Shown one piece after another: positions 1-9,665 of a stretch of DNA of 33,226 nucleotides. The DNA is from Gemmatimonadaceae bacterium (GTDB lineage: Bacteria; Gemmatimonadota; Gemmatimonadetes; Gemmatimonadales; Gemmatimonadaceae). How positions within the stretch are numbered: position 1 is the stretch's first letter; each line of letters starts with the position of its first letter. The notes under the pieces were generated by a model. It was not told the origin of the DNA. It saw nothing but the letters and a program-made list of their open reading frames with translations, and made no database searches. Location: contig JABAQJ010000017.1 in NCBI GenBank assembly GCA_019186945.1, positions 156,175-189,400 of the forward strand, given 5' to 3'. The translations under genes were made by a program, and so were the position numbers.

Positions 1-36
1 CGAGATCGCTCCGCGCCCCGCCGTTCCCGCCGGCGG

Positions 37-3000
37 CTACTGCAGCAATTGGCACCCCTCGGCTTTCGGGCATTTCGGATCCAGCGGCGGCAGCTTCAAC
101 CGCGCCAGCTCGACGTTTACCGCCGACAGATCGTTGGCCCAAACCTCCTTGAGGCGAGCGCTGTACCCATCGAGCTCCTTGGCGAGAATCTCGAATATCT
201 CCGGCATGCGGCTCGTCGGACGGCCATCGCCGCGCTCGGACATCGAGAGCAATGTCGCCATCCGGTTGTTTACCTTGATCGGGAAGTTCAGCGGATCCTG
301 CCCGCTCTGGTTCCGAACCTGGTACACGTTCTCCTCGACGCTCGACGCATTCGTGCGCAGCGTCTCACCCTTCGACTTGAGCGCGGCATCGTCGGAACGC
401 TTGAGCCGGTCGTCGAGCTGACGCTTCACGTTCCGGATCGAGATGACCGCGTCATTGGCTTCCGTCACCCTGTCCCGCACGCGCTTCCCGAATACGTACT
501 GCGCCCGGAGGTCTGCATCCGTGACGTCGGTGATCCACGGGTTGCGCCTGACGATCAACGGCACCGTCGAAGTCCGGCCATCCGTCGTCAAGCGAACTCT
601 GTATCGTCCCGGCGGAAGGGCCGGGCCCGCCGTCCCAGCGCCCCACAGGATCATTCCCGGGAATGCCGAAGCGTTCTGGGCACGCAGATCCCAGCCAAGC
701 CGGTTGAGACCGGAAGCGGCCGGCATGTAGACGATTCCCAGCCGCCGCGCGGCGGCCTGTGCGGAGTCCGTTCGCTGCGCCGGCGGAGTGGGGTCGGGCT
801 CGTAGCTGCGCAGCACCGCGCCCGTCGAATCGACGATCTCCAGGCGTGCCGTCGTGGGTATTGTCTTCAACCAGTACGAGAGCGCAACCACGGGGCCAGA
901 CCTCACGGCCTCTGGCGGTACGAACAACTTCACGTCCGTCGTCGCGAGATCGGCGGTGACCTGACGAAGCGGTGCGACGTTGTCGAGGATCCAGAATCCT
1001 CGACCATGTGTCGAGATGACCAGCTCGTTACGTTCGACAATCAGGTCCGAGACGGGGACATCCGGCAGGTTTCGCGACAGGGATTGCCATGAAGCGCCAT
1101 CGTCATAGGAGATGTAAACGCCATGCTGCGTACCGGCGTAGAGCATGCCCTTGCGATTCGGATCCTCGCGGACGGCATGCACGTAATCGTCTGCCCGAAT
1201 GCCGTTCACGATCCTGGTCCATGTGGCACCGTAGTCGTGCGTCTTGAAAATGTACGGCGACAGGTCGTTGAGCAGCGGTCTCCTTACGGAAATGTAGGCC
1301 GAGCCGGCGTCGAACGCCGAGGCATCGATCTGACTCACCCGGCCAAAGTCCGGCATGTCTGGCGGCGTCACGTTCTTCCACGTGCGTCCGCCATCGCGCG
1401 TCACGTGCACCAAGCCGTCGTCCGAGCCGGTCCAGATGATGTTGATGTCGCGCTTGCCTGGTCCGACCGAGAAGATCACCCCGTATACTTCCGGTCCGTT
1501 CATATCGCCGGTAATCGGGCCTCCCGATTTCCCCTGGGTCGACGGATCGTGTCTCGTCAGATCGCCGGACAACGGCGTCCAGTTCTGGCCACCGTCGGTC
1601 GTCCGCCACAAACGCTGAGAGGAGACATACAGTGTCCTCGGGTCGAGCGGGGAGAAGATGATCGGAAAGGTCCATTGCCACCGCTCCCTGATATCGCGCG
1701 ACGGCTCGCCCGAATAGAACCACGGGTACGGGTTCACTTCGCGCGACTGTCCGGTGCGGCGGTTGAACTTGTCGACGTAGGCTCCGTTGTTGGTTCCAGA
1801 ATAGAACAGATCAGGGTCGCGCGGGTCCGGTGCGATGTAACCGGGCTCGCCGCCACCGGCGACATAGGACACGGCCATTCCTCCCGCGGTAATGTCGCCT
1901 TGCGGTCCCCTGCCACCGCCTCCACGCCGTCCGCCAGCCCCAAGGCCGAACGCGCCCGCGTTCCAGTCGAACGGCGTACACAACGTGCTATTGTCCTGTT
2001 GCGATCCGCACACGTGATAAGGCACGTGTTTGGTGGTGATCACGTGATAGAACTGCTCGGTCGGAAAGTCCTGTGCGGTCCAGCGCCCCCCCGTGTTGGT
2101 GCTGACGGCGCCACCCCCATCGTTTGCCACAACCAGATGCGTTGCGTCATCGCGGTCGATCCACAGATCATGGAAATCGCCATGGGTGCCGTTGTCGATC
2201 GCCGTCATGGTCTTCCCGCCGTCGGTGGATCGAAACATGGACGTGTTCTGCAGATACACGACATCCGCATCCTTCACGTCGGCGAACACGTGCGTGTAGT
2301 AGAACGCGCGCTGCCTGATCGAACGGTGGTCGTTCATCAGTTTCCAGGTGGCACCTGCGTCGTCGCTCCGAAACAGGCCGCCCTTCTCGTTTTCCACCAA
2401 GGCGTACACGCGGTTCGGCGCTCCACCGGAGACGGATACGCCAATGCGGCCGATGAGCCCTGCCGGCATCCCGGGCTTGCGAGTGATCTCCGTCCAATGC
2501 TCGCCCCCATCATTGCTCTTGAACAGCCCACTCCCGGGACCACCGCTCGACATCTGGTATTCCTTGCGATAAGCCTCCCACAAGGCAGCATACAGGATGT
2601 TCGGGTTGTTGGCATCGAGCGAGATATCGATCGCAGCGCTCTTGTCGTCGCGATAAAGAACCTTGCGCCACGTCTTGCCGCCATCGGTACTCTTGAATAC
2701 GCCTCGCTCCTCGTTAGGTACCGAGTACTTTCCGAAGGCGGCAACCCACACGATGTCCGGGTTGGTAGGGTGGATGCGAATCTTCGCGATTCCGTGCGAC
2801 TCGGCGAGCCCCATGTGTGTCCAGGTCTTCCCGGCGTCGGTGCTCTTGTAGACGCCATCGCCCGGCATGATGTTGCCGCGGATGCAGGTCTCACCCATCC
2901 CGATGTAAATGACGTCAGGGTTGGACTCGCTCACGGCCACGGCGCCGACGGAAGCACTCCTGATCAGGCCGTCGGTCACCGGCGCCCAGTTCTCTCCGCC

Positions 3001-3261
3001 ATCGGTCGTTTTCCAGAGGCCGCCGCCGGTAGCGCCGAAGTACGCCTCCTGCGGACGTCCACGGACGCCACTCGCGGCAATCGACCTCCCGCCACGATCC
3101 GGACCGATGTTCCGCCATCGGTAGCCCGCGAGGAACGTCGAGTCGAGTACCACGGGCTGCATGGACATTGCTTGCGCGCCGAGCGGAGAAGGACCGCGCA
3201 GGGCTGTCAGGAGCAATGCGACCAGCGCCGAACTGAAACGAACCGAGTGCTTCACTGGCAT
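37..3261 (-). CDS. Secreted Asp-box (sortilin/VPS10-like) beta-propeller protein
   Basis: The 1074-residue product starts with a signal peptide (MPVK, then a hydrophobic run ending near LGAQA at residue 31), so it should be exported. From about residue 84 to about 730 it carries at least ten Asp-box (BNR) motifs of the form S/T-x-D-x-G-x-T-W, for example KTTDGGENW, KSTDAGKTW, KSTDGGKTW, RTTDGGQNW and KTHDYGATW, which predicts one or two beta-propellers of the sortilin/VPS10 kind. A glycine/arginine-rich loop (GAGGRRGGGGRGPQG) interrupts the propeller near its middle. The last 200 or so residues are charged and helical. Asp boxes mark a fold and not an activity; glycosidases, sortilins and photosystem assembly factors all have them, so no substrate is proposed. 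The ATG is chosen because it opens the signal peptide and has AGGA 8 bases upstream. The long open frames on the opposite strand are shadows of this gene. Confidence 0.9.
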   Translation of the reverse strand: MPVKHSVRFSSALVALLLTALRGPSPLGAQAMSMQPVVLDSTFLAGYRWRNIGPDRGGRSIAASGVRGRPQEAYFGATGGGLWKTTDGGENWAPVTDGLIRSASVGAVAVSESNPDVIYIGMGETCIRGNIMPGDGVYKSTDAGKTWTHMGLAESHGIAKIRIHPTNPDIVWVAAFGKYSVPNEERGVFKSTDGGKTWRKVLYRDDKSAAIDISLDANNPNILYAALWEAYRKEYQMSSGGPGSGLFKSNDGGEHWTEITRKPGMPAGLIGRIGVSVSGGAPNRVYALVENEKGGLFRSDDAGATWKLMNDHRSIRQRAFYYTHVFADVKDADVVYLQNTSMFRSTDGGKTMTAIDNGTHGDFHDLWIDRDDATHLVVANDGGGAVSTNTGGRWTAQDFPTEQFYHVITTKHVPYHVCGSQQDNSTLCTPFDWNAGAFGLGAGGRRGGGGRGPQGDITAGGMAVSYVAGGGEPGYIAPDPRDPDLFYSGTNNGAYVDKFNRRTGQSREVNPYPWFYSGEPSRDIRERWQWTFPIIFSPLDPRTLYVSSQRLWRTTDGGQNWTPLSGDLTRHDPSTQGKSGGPITGDMNGPEVYGVIFSVGPGKRDINIIWTGSDDGLVHVTRDGGRTWKNVTPPDMPDFGRVSQIDASAFDAGSAYISVRRPLLNDLSPYIFKTHDYGATWTRIVNGIRADDYVHAVREDPNRKGMLYAGTQHGVYISYDDGASWQSLSRNLPDVPVSDLIVERNELVISTHGRGFWILDNVAPLRQVTADLATTDVKLFVPPEAVRSGPVVALSYWLKTIPTTARLEIVDSTGAVLRSYEPDPTPPAQRTDSAQAAARRLGIVYMPAASGLNRLGWDLRAQNASAFPGMILWGAGTAGPALPPGRYRVRLTTDGRTSTVPLIVRRNPWITDVTDADLRAQYVFGKRVRDRVTEANDAVISIRNVKRQLDDRLKRSDDAALKSKGETLRTNASSVEENVYQVRNQSGQDPLNFPIKVNNRMATLLSMSERGDGRPTSRMPEIFEILAKELDGYSARLKEVWANDLSAVNVELARLKLPPLDPKCPKAEGCQLLQ

Positions 3262-3374
3262 GAGTGGAATCCTGTGGAGTCAAAGGGGGTTCGCGGAAAC
3301 TACGTCGCACACGCCGAACACGCACGACCATCGCGCTGCGTTCGCCGCACCTCGGCTCCATCCTGCAATGCAAG

Positions 3375-3403
3375 AGCGGCCCGCGAAGGACGCGCGGGCC
3401 GCT
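3375..3403 (-). terminator. GC-rich hairpin after the lipoprotein gene
   Basis: An 11-bp perfect inverted repeat (AGCGGCCCGCG at 3375-3385 and CGCGGGCCGCT at 3393-3403) with a 7-nt loop lies 19 bp past the stop of the lipoprotein gene and before the Asp-box gene. On the minus strand it is followed by CTTGCATTG, so there is no real T-run. It may stop transcription or protect a 3' end; intrinsic termination is not certain. Confidence 0.5.
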
Positions 3404-3421
3404 TCCGTCCACTTGTCGGGC

Positions 3422-4630
3422 CTACGCCCGTATCCAGAACCTGCGCGTCATCGCCGACTGGAGCGGCTGCTCGCCAAGCGTGCCTGTCGCCGTCAAGGTG
3501 TAGAAGCCAGCAACCGGGATACGAATGTTCGAAACCGTAAGCGTGCCGTCGCTCTGCGTATACCCGGACACCGTCCGTCCTCCGGGGTGAATGGTTACGG
3601 TTACGAACACCCCGCCGACCGGTGTAGCCAAATCGGTCTGAGCCCTGAAGACGACGCTGATCGGCTGTCTCACGATCGCGTCGTTCGGCTCCTGGGCGAC
3701 GACGATCTGATCATTGGACGGCGTCACCAGAACCGCACCTGACGGGCTGAGGCCGCTCAGACTCCCGCCGACACCACCAAGGGCCAGGACGCCGCCCGGC
3801 GACGGCTGCGAGGCACCGTTCCCCGCGCAGAAGGAAAGGGACGCAAGCGGAAGAATCTGCGAACCCGGCGTGTTGTGCAGCAAGCGCGAAAAGCCGTACA
3901 CGAACGGATCGACGCAGATGCCTGCCGTCAGCTGCGACGAGGCCGGGAACGTCAATCCGGACGGGAACGAGGACAACTCAAACCCTGTGAACGGGACACC
4001 CTGATTCAGGACCGGTGGCTCCGTCGTGAAGTCGCTGACCGGACGCTCATAGCCGAAGAGCAACGTTCGCCCTCCCAGAGTCGCCGACCAGGAACCGGCC
4101 TGCGCGCCCCACATTGGGTTTGCCGGCGTCCGATACCCCGGACCAGCAGCGTACGCCAGCACTGGGTCAGCCGCGTCCAGCGGTCCGCCGCGCACTTCGA
4201 ACGCGCCGTTGTCGATCGCCGAATCGAGCGAGTCGACGTCCATTGGGACGGCGGTGCTACTGGAACACCCCATGAACCCCTTGATCACCTGCTCCGCATC
4301 CGCTCCCGTCCCGGCCTGGTCGTCGGTTCCTCGAACCGCCGCCAGTCGCGCGAAGCCGTCGAAGATCTTGGTATCGGCCGCGGGCGCCCCTCCGGGCCGC
4401 CACAGGAGTTCGATGTCGTCGATTATCGGGAAGACCGGATCGCCGGGGGACGCGAAGAATGCGCTCGCTGCCTGCCGCAGTGCTGTGAAGTCACAGGAGA
4501 GCAGCACACGACTCGAGGCGCCAGCCACACCCCGTGTCAGTCCAGGCGCAGTACTCGGGTCGCTCTGGCAAGCGTTGGCCACCAGTACCAGCGACCCGAT
4601 CGCCAGACCGACGTGCACGGGGAATCGCAT
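3422..4630 (-). CDS. Predicted lipoprotein with C-terminal Ig-like domain
   Basis: The 402-residue product begins with a short basic N-terminus and a hydrophobic stretch ending in LVANAC, a good lipobox with the acylated cysteine at about residue 21, so it should be a lipoprotein. The body (about residues 40 to 300) has no family I recognise; it contains a few scattered cysteines and many Gly/Pro/Ser turns. The last 100 or so residues (VTVTIHPGGRTVSGYTQSDG onward) look like a bacterial Ig-like beta-sandwich, with alternating hydrophobic strands and a T-L-T-V-S-N pattern. The ATG is preceded by GAGGAG at 6 bases, a strong ribosome binding site. It lies upstream of the Asp-box gene on the same strand with 160 bp between them, including a hairpin, so the two may be separate units. 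Function unknown; surface adhesion or binding is possible. Confidence 0.8.
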   Translation of the reverse strand: MRFPVHVGLAIGSLVLVANACQSDPSTAPGLTRGVAGASSRVLLSCDFTALRQAASAFFASPGDPVFPIIDDIELLWRPGGAPAADTKIFDGFARLAAVRGTDDQAGTGADAEQVIKGFMGCSSSTAVPMDVDSLDSAIDNGAFEVRGGPLDAADPVLAYAAGPGYRTPANPMWGAQAGSWSATLGGRTLLFGYERPVSDFTTEPPVLNQGVPFTGFELSSFPSGLTFPASSQLTAGICVDPFVYGFSRLLHNTPGSQILPLASLSFCAGNGASQPSPGGVLALGGVGGSLSGLSPSGAVLVTPSNDQIVVAQEPNDAIVRQPISVVFRAQTDLATPVGGVFVTVTIHPGGRTVSGYTQSDGTLTVSNIRIPVAGFYTLTATGTLGEQPLQSAMTRRFWIRA

Positions 4631-4709
4631 ACGTTCTCCTCATCTGAAGAAGCGTGCCGGACCGTGCAAATCATGCAATACAGGTCAGTATTTCGCCAGT
4701 GGGAACTTT

Positions 4710-7244
<2,535 letters not shown>

Positions 7245-7356
7245 GGGTGGCGGGTACACTCGCCCGTGAATCGGGGAGACACCAGATAGTACACGTGCGG
7301 TCAAACATTGTCAGCACCTGCAGCATTCGCGCCTCGCCTGGCGTCCTTGATCGAGG

Positions 7357-7374
7357 CGGTGCCCTCAGGCACCG
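7357..7374 (-). terminator. Hairpin abutting the paaZ stop codon
   Basis: CGGTGCC and GGCACCG form a perfect 7-bp stem with a 4-nt loop (CTCA on the plus strand) immediately after the paaZ stop. No T-run follows on the minus strand, so this is a weak terminator candidate or an mRNA 3'-end structure. Confidence 0.4.
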
Positions 7375-9423
7375 TTACGACGCTTCGGCGCCTCTGCGAA
7401 CGAGCGTGAGGATCGTGTAGGTAGCCACCAGCTCGCTGTTCTGATTCGACACGTTCACGTCCCAGGCGACGACGCCCTGTGGGATGCCATCGGCGGGGGT
7501 GTCTCTCGCTGTCTTCGACTTGCACGTCAGCTTCACCTGGATGGTGTCGCCCGGATATACGGGTTTCACGAACCGCAGGCTCTCCATGCCGTAGTTGGCG
7601 AGCACAGGCCCCGGCGCAGGATCCACGAATAGTCCGGCTGCGGCAGCTATCACGAAGTAGCCGTGTGCCACACGCCGCTCGAAGATCGACTCGCGCGCGG
7701 CGACGTCGTCCATGTGCGCGTAGAAGTGGTCACCGCTGATGCCGGCGAAGTTCACGATGTCCGCTTCCGTGATCGTCCGCCGGTGGGTCGTCAAGGTCTC
7801 ACCGATCTCCAGTTCCTCAAAGAAGCGGCGGAATGGATGCACGCGGTCGGACGGCTGGGCGGCGCCTGGAATCCATTCGTTCGTCACGCGCGTGACGGTC
7901 GTTGGCGATGCCTGGATGGCGGTGCGCTGCATGTAGTGCAGGACGCCGCGGATACCGCCCATCTCCTCTCCACCACCGGCGCGTCCCGGTCCCCCGTGCA
8001 CCAAGTGGGGGAGCGGTGAGCCATGACCGGTCGATTCCTTTGCACTGTGCCGGTCGACGACGTACACTCGGCCGTGGTAGGGCGCGACGCCCAACACGAA
8101 CTCGCGTGCGACGCCATCGTCGGCCGTTACAAGCGAGGCACAGAGACTTCCGTGGCCCAGCTTGGCCAGCTCGACGGCGTCCGTCACCCGATCGTAAGGC
8201 ATGACGGTGTTGACCGGCCCGAATGCTTCCACCGTGTGCGGCGCCAGGGACGAGAACGGCGCGTTGCAGGCGAGCAGCGTAATCGGGAAGAAGGCACCCT
8301 TGCTCGGGTCTGCCCCGACGACCTCGCCGACGTCGCCGCCACCGAAGACGATCTCCGCTCCAGCCCTGATCGCATCCAGGCTTGCGCGAACCTCCCGCAC
8401 CTGTGTTCGTCCCGCGAGCGGGCCCATCTTCACGTTGTCCAACGCGGGGTCGCCGACCGTCACGTCGCGCAATCGTTTGGTGAGTGCGTCGACGACGTAT
8501 TCCATCATGCCAATGGGAACGATCGTGCGCCGGATCGCCGTGCACTTCTGGCCGGCCTTCGACGTCATCTCGCGCACGACTTCCTTCGTGAAAATGTCGA
8601 ACTCCTTGCTACCCGGCGTGACGTCTGGGCCAAGAACAGAACAGTTGAGTGAGTCCGCTTCCATGTTGAAGCGAACGGCGTTGGACACGATCGCCGGATG
8701 GGCCATGAGCGCGCGCCCCGTCGACGCGGAGCCGGTGAAGGCAACGGCGTCCTGACCGTCCAGGTGTTCGAGCAGGTCGCCGGCGCTTCCACAAATGAGC
8801 TGCACGGCGCCCTCGGGCAGGATACCGGACGCGACGATATCGCGGAACACGCGCTCGGTGAGGAAGCTGGTGAGCGTCGCTGGTTTCACGATCGCGGGTA
8901 CACCGGCAAGCAGCGTTGGCGCTACTTTCTCCAGCATCCCCCACACCGGGAAGTTGAAGGCGTTGATGTGCACACCGACACCTTCGCGCGACGTAGCGAT
9001 GTGCCGTCCCACGAAGGTACCTCCTTTGGAGATGCCTTCGACGGGCCCATCGATGTAGAACTTCTCGTTAGGCAGTTCGCGTCGCCCCTTGCTGGCGTAC
9101 ACGAACAGCGTGCCGATTCCGCCGTCGATGTCGATCCAGGAATCGGTCCGGGTCGCTCCGGTCGCCGATGATAGCGCGTAGTAGCTCTCCTTCCGCTCGG
9201 AGAGATACTGCGCCAGCGCCTTGAGCATCCGAGCGCGGGCATGGAACGTCAGCGCTCGAAGAGCGGGGCCGCCGGTTCTGCGTGCGTACACCGTCATGGC
9301 CTTGAAGTCGAGGCCCTCGGACGACGCGATCGCCACGGGCTCTCCGGTGACGGCGTGCAGGAGCGTCGTTCCCTGCCCACTACCCTCCACCCAGACGCCG
9401 CATGCGTAGCTGTTCAGTTTCAC
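7375..9423 (-). CDS. paaZ: PaaZ: oxepin-CoA hydrolase / semialdehyde dehydrogenase
   Basis: This bifunctional cytoplasmic enzyme of aerobic phenylacetate breakdown opens oxepin-CoA with its C-terminal MaoC hydratase domain and oxidises the resulting semialdehyde with its N-terminal aldehyde dehydrogenase domain, giving 3-oxo-5,6-dehydrosuberyl-CoA. The dehydrogenase glutamate is seen in NMEADSLNC (about E255) and the cysteine in KAGQKCTAIRR (about C294), nearly the same positions as in the E. coli enzyme. The hydratase motif SGDHFYAHMD lies around residue 560. The conserved linker KESTGHGSPLPHLVHGGPGR is present. The frame is open to a TTG at 9462. I choose the GTG at 9423, because it gives 682 residues (E. 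coli PaaZ has 681) and aligns the N-termini; the ribosome site (GAGAG) is weak. It is separated from the other paa genes by the divergent DUF5916 gene, so it should have its own promoter between 9424 and 9665. Confidence 0.95.
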   Translation of the reverse strand: MKLNSYACGVWVEGSGQGTTLLHAVTGEPVAIASSEGLDFKAMTVYARRTGGPALRALTFHARARMLKALAQYLSERKESYYALSSATGATRTDSWIDIDGGIGTLFVYASKGRRELPNEKFYIDGPVEGISKGGTFVGRHIATSREGVGVHINAFNFPVWGMLEKVAPTLLAGVPAIVKPATLTSFLTERVFRDIVASGILPEGAVQLICGSAGDLLEHLDGQDAVAFTGSASTGRALMAHPAIVSNAVRFNMEADSLNCSVLGPDVTPGSKEFDIFTKEVVREMTSKAGQKCTAIRRTIVPIGMMEYVVDALTKRLRDVTVGDPALDNVKMGPLAGRTQVREVRASLDAIRAGAEIVFGGGDVGEVVGADPSKGAFFPITLLACNAPFSSLAPHTVEAFGPVNTVMPYDRVTDAVELAKLGHGSLCASLVTADDGVAREFVLGVAPYHGRVYVVDRHSAKESTGHGSPLPHLVHGGPGRAGGGEEMGGIRGVLHYMQRTAIQASPTTVTRVTNEWIPGAAQPSDRVHPFRRFFEELEIGETLTTHRRTITEADIVNFAGISGDHFYAHMDDVAARESIFERRVAHGYFVIAAAAGLFVDPAPGPVLANYGMESLRFVKPVYPGDTIQVKLTCKSKTARDTPADGIPQGVVAWDVNVSNQNSELVATYTILTLVRRGAEAS

Positions 9424-9605
9424 TGGTCTCTCGCTCACAAATGAGGTGACGACTCCGTCCAACCGCTGCGCGCCTGCACAGTTGGCGCGACATTACCCGC
9501 GCCGGCATCGCCGTTGGCGCGTGCCCAGGTAAGCTACTGAGCCGGCGTCCGATCCTCATAATTCGTGTTCTCTGCTCAGCGTGATAGATTGCGCGCCTTG
9601 GCCGA

Positions 9606-9628
9606 GCGCCCTCCAATTCGGGGGGCGC
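9606..9628 (+). other. Leader hairpin upstream of the DUF5916 gene
   Basis: GCGCCCTCC (9606-9614) and GGGGGGCGC (9620-9628) can form a 9-bp stem with one G-U pair and the loop AATTC, followed on the plus strand by GTTTCG. It resembles a terminator but sits 37 bp before the TTG start of the plus-strand gene with no plus-strand gene upstream, so it would lie in the 5' leader or overlap the promoter. Confidence 0.4.
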
Positions 9629-9665
9629 GTTTCGTGAAAGCTCCGACTTTCCGTCTCGAAGGACA

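Noticed and set aside
1123-3540. 805-codon open frame on the plus strand across the Asp-box gene
   Set aside because: It is antisense to a gene with a signal peptide and ten Asp boxes. Its translation is arginine/valine/histidine-rich with no domain, as expected for shadows in GC-rich DNA.
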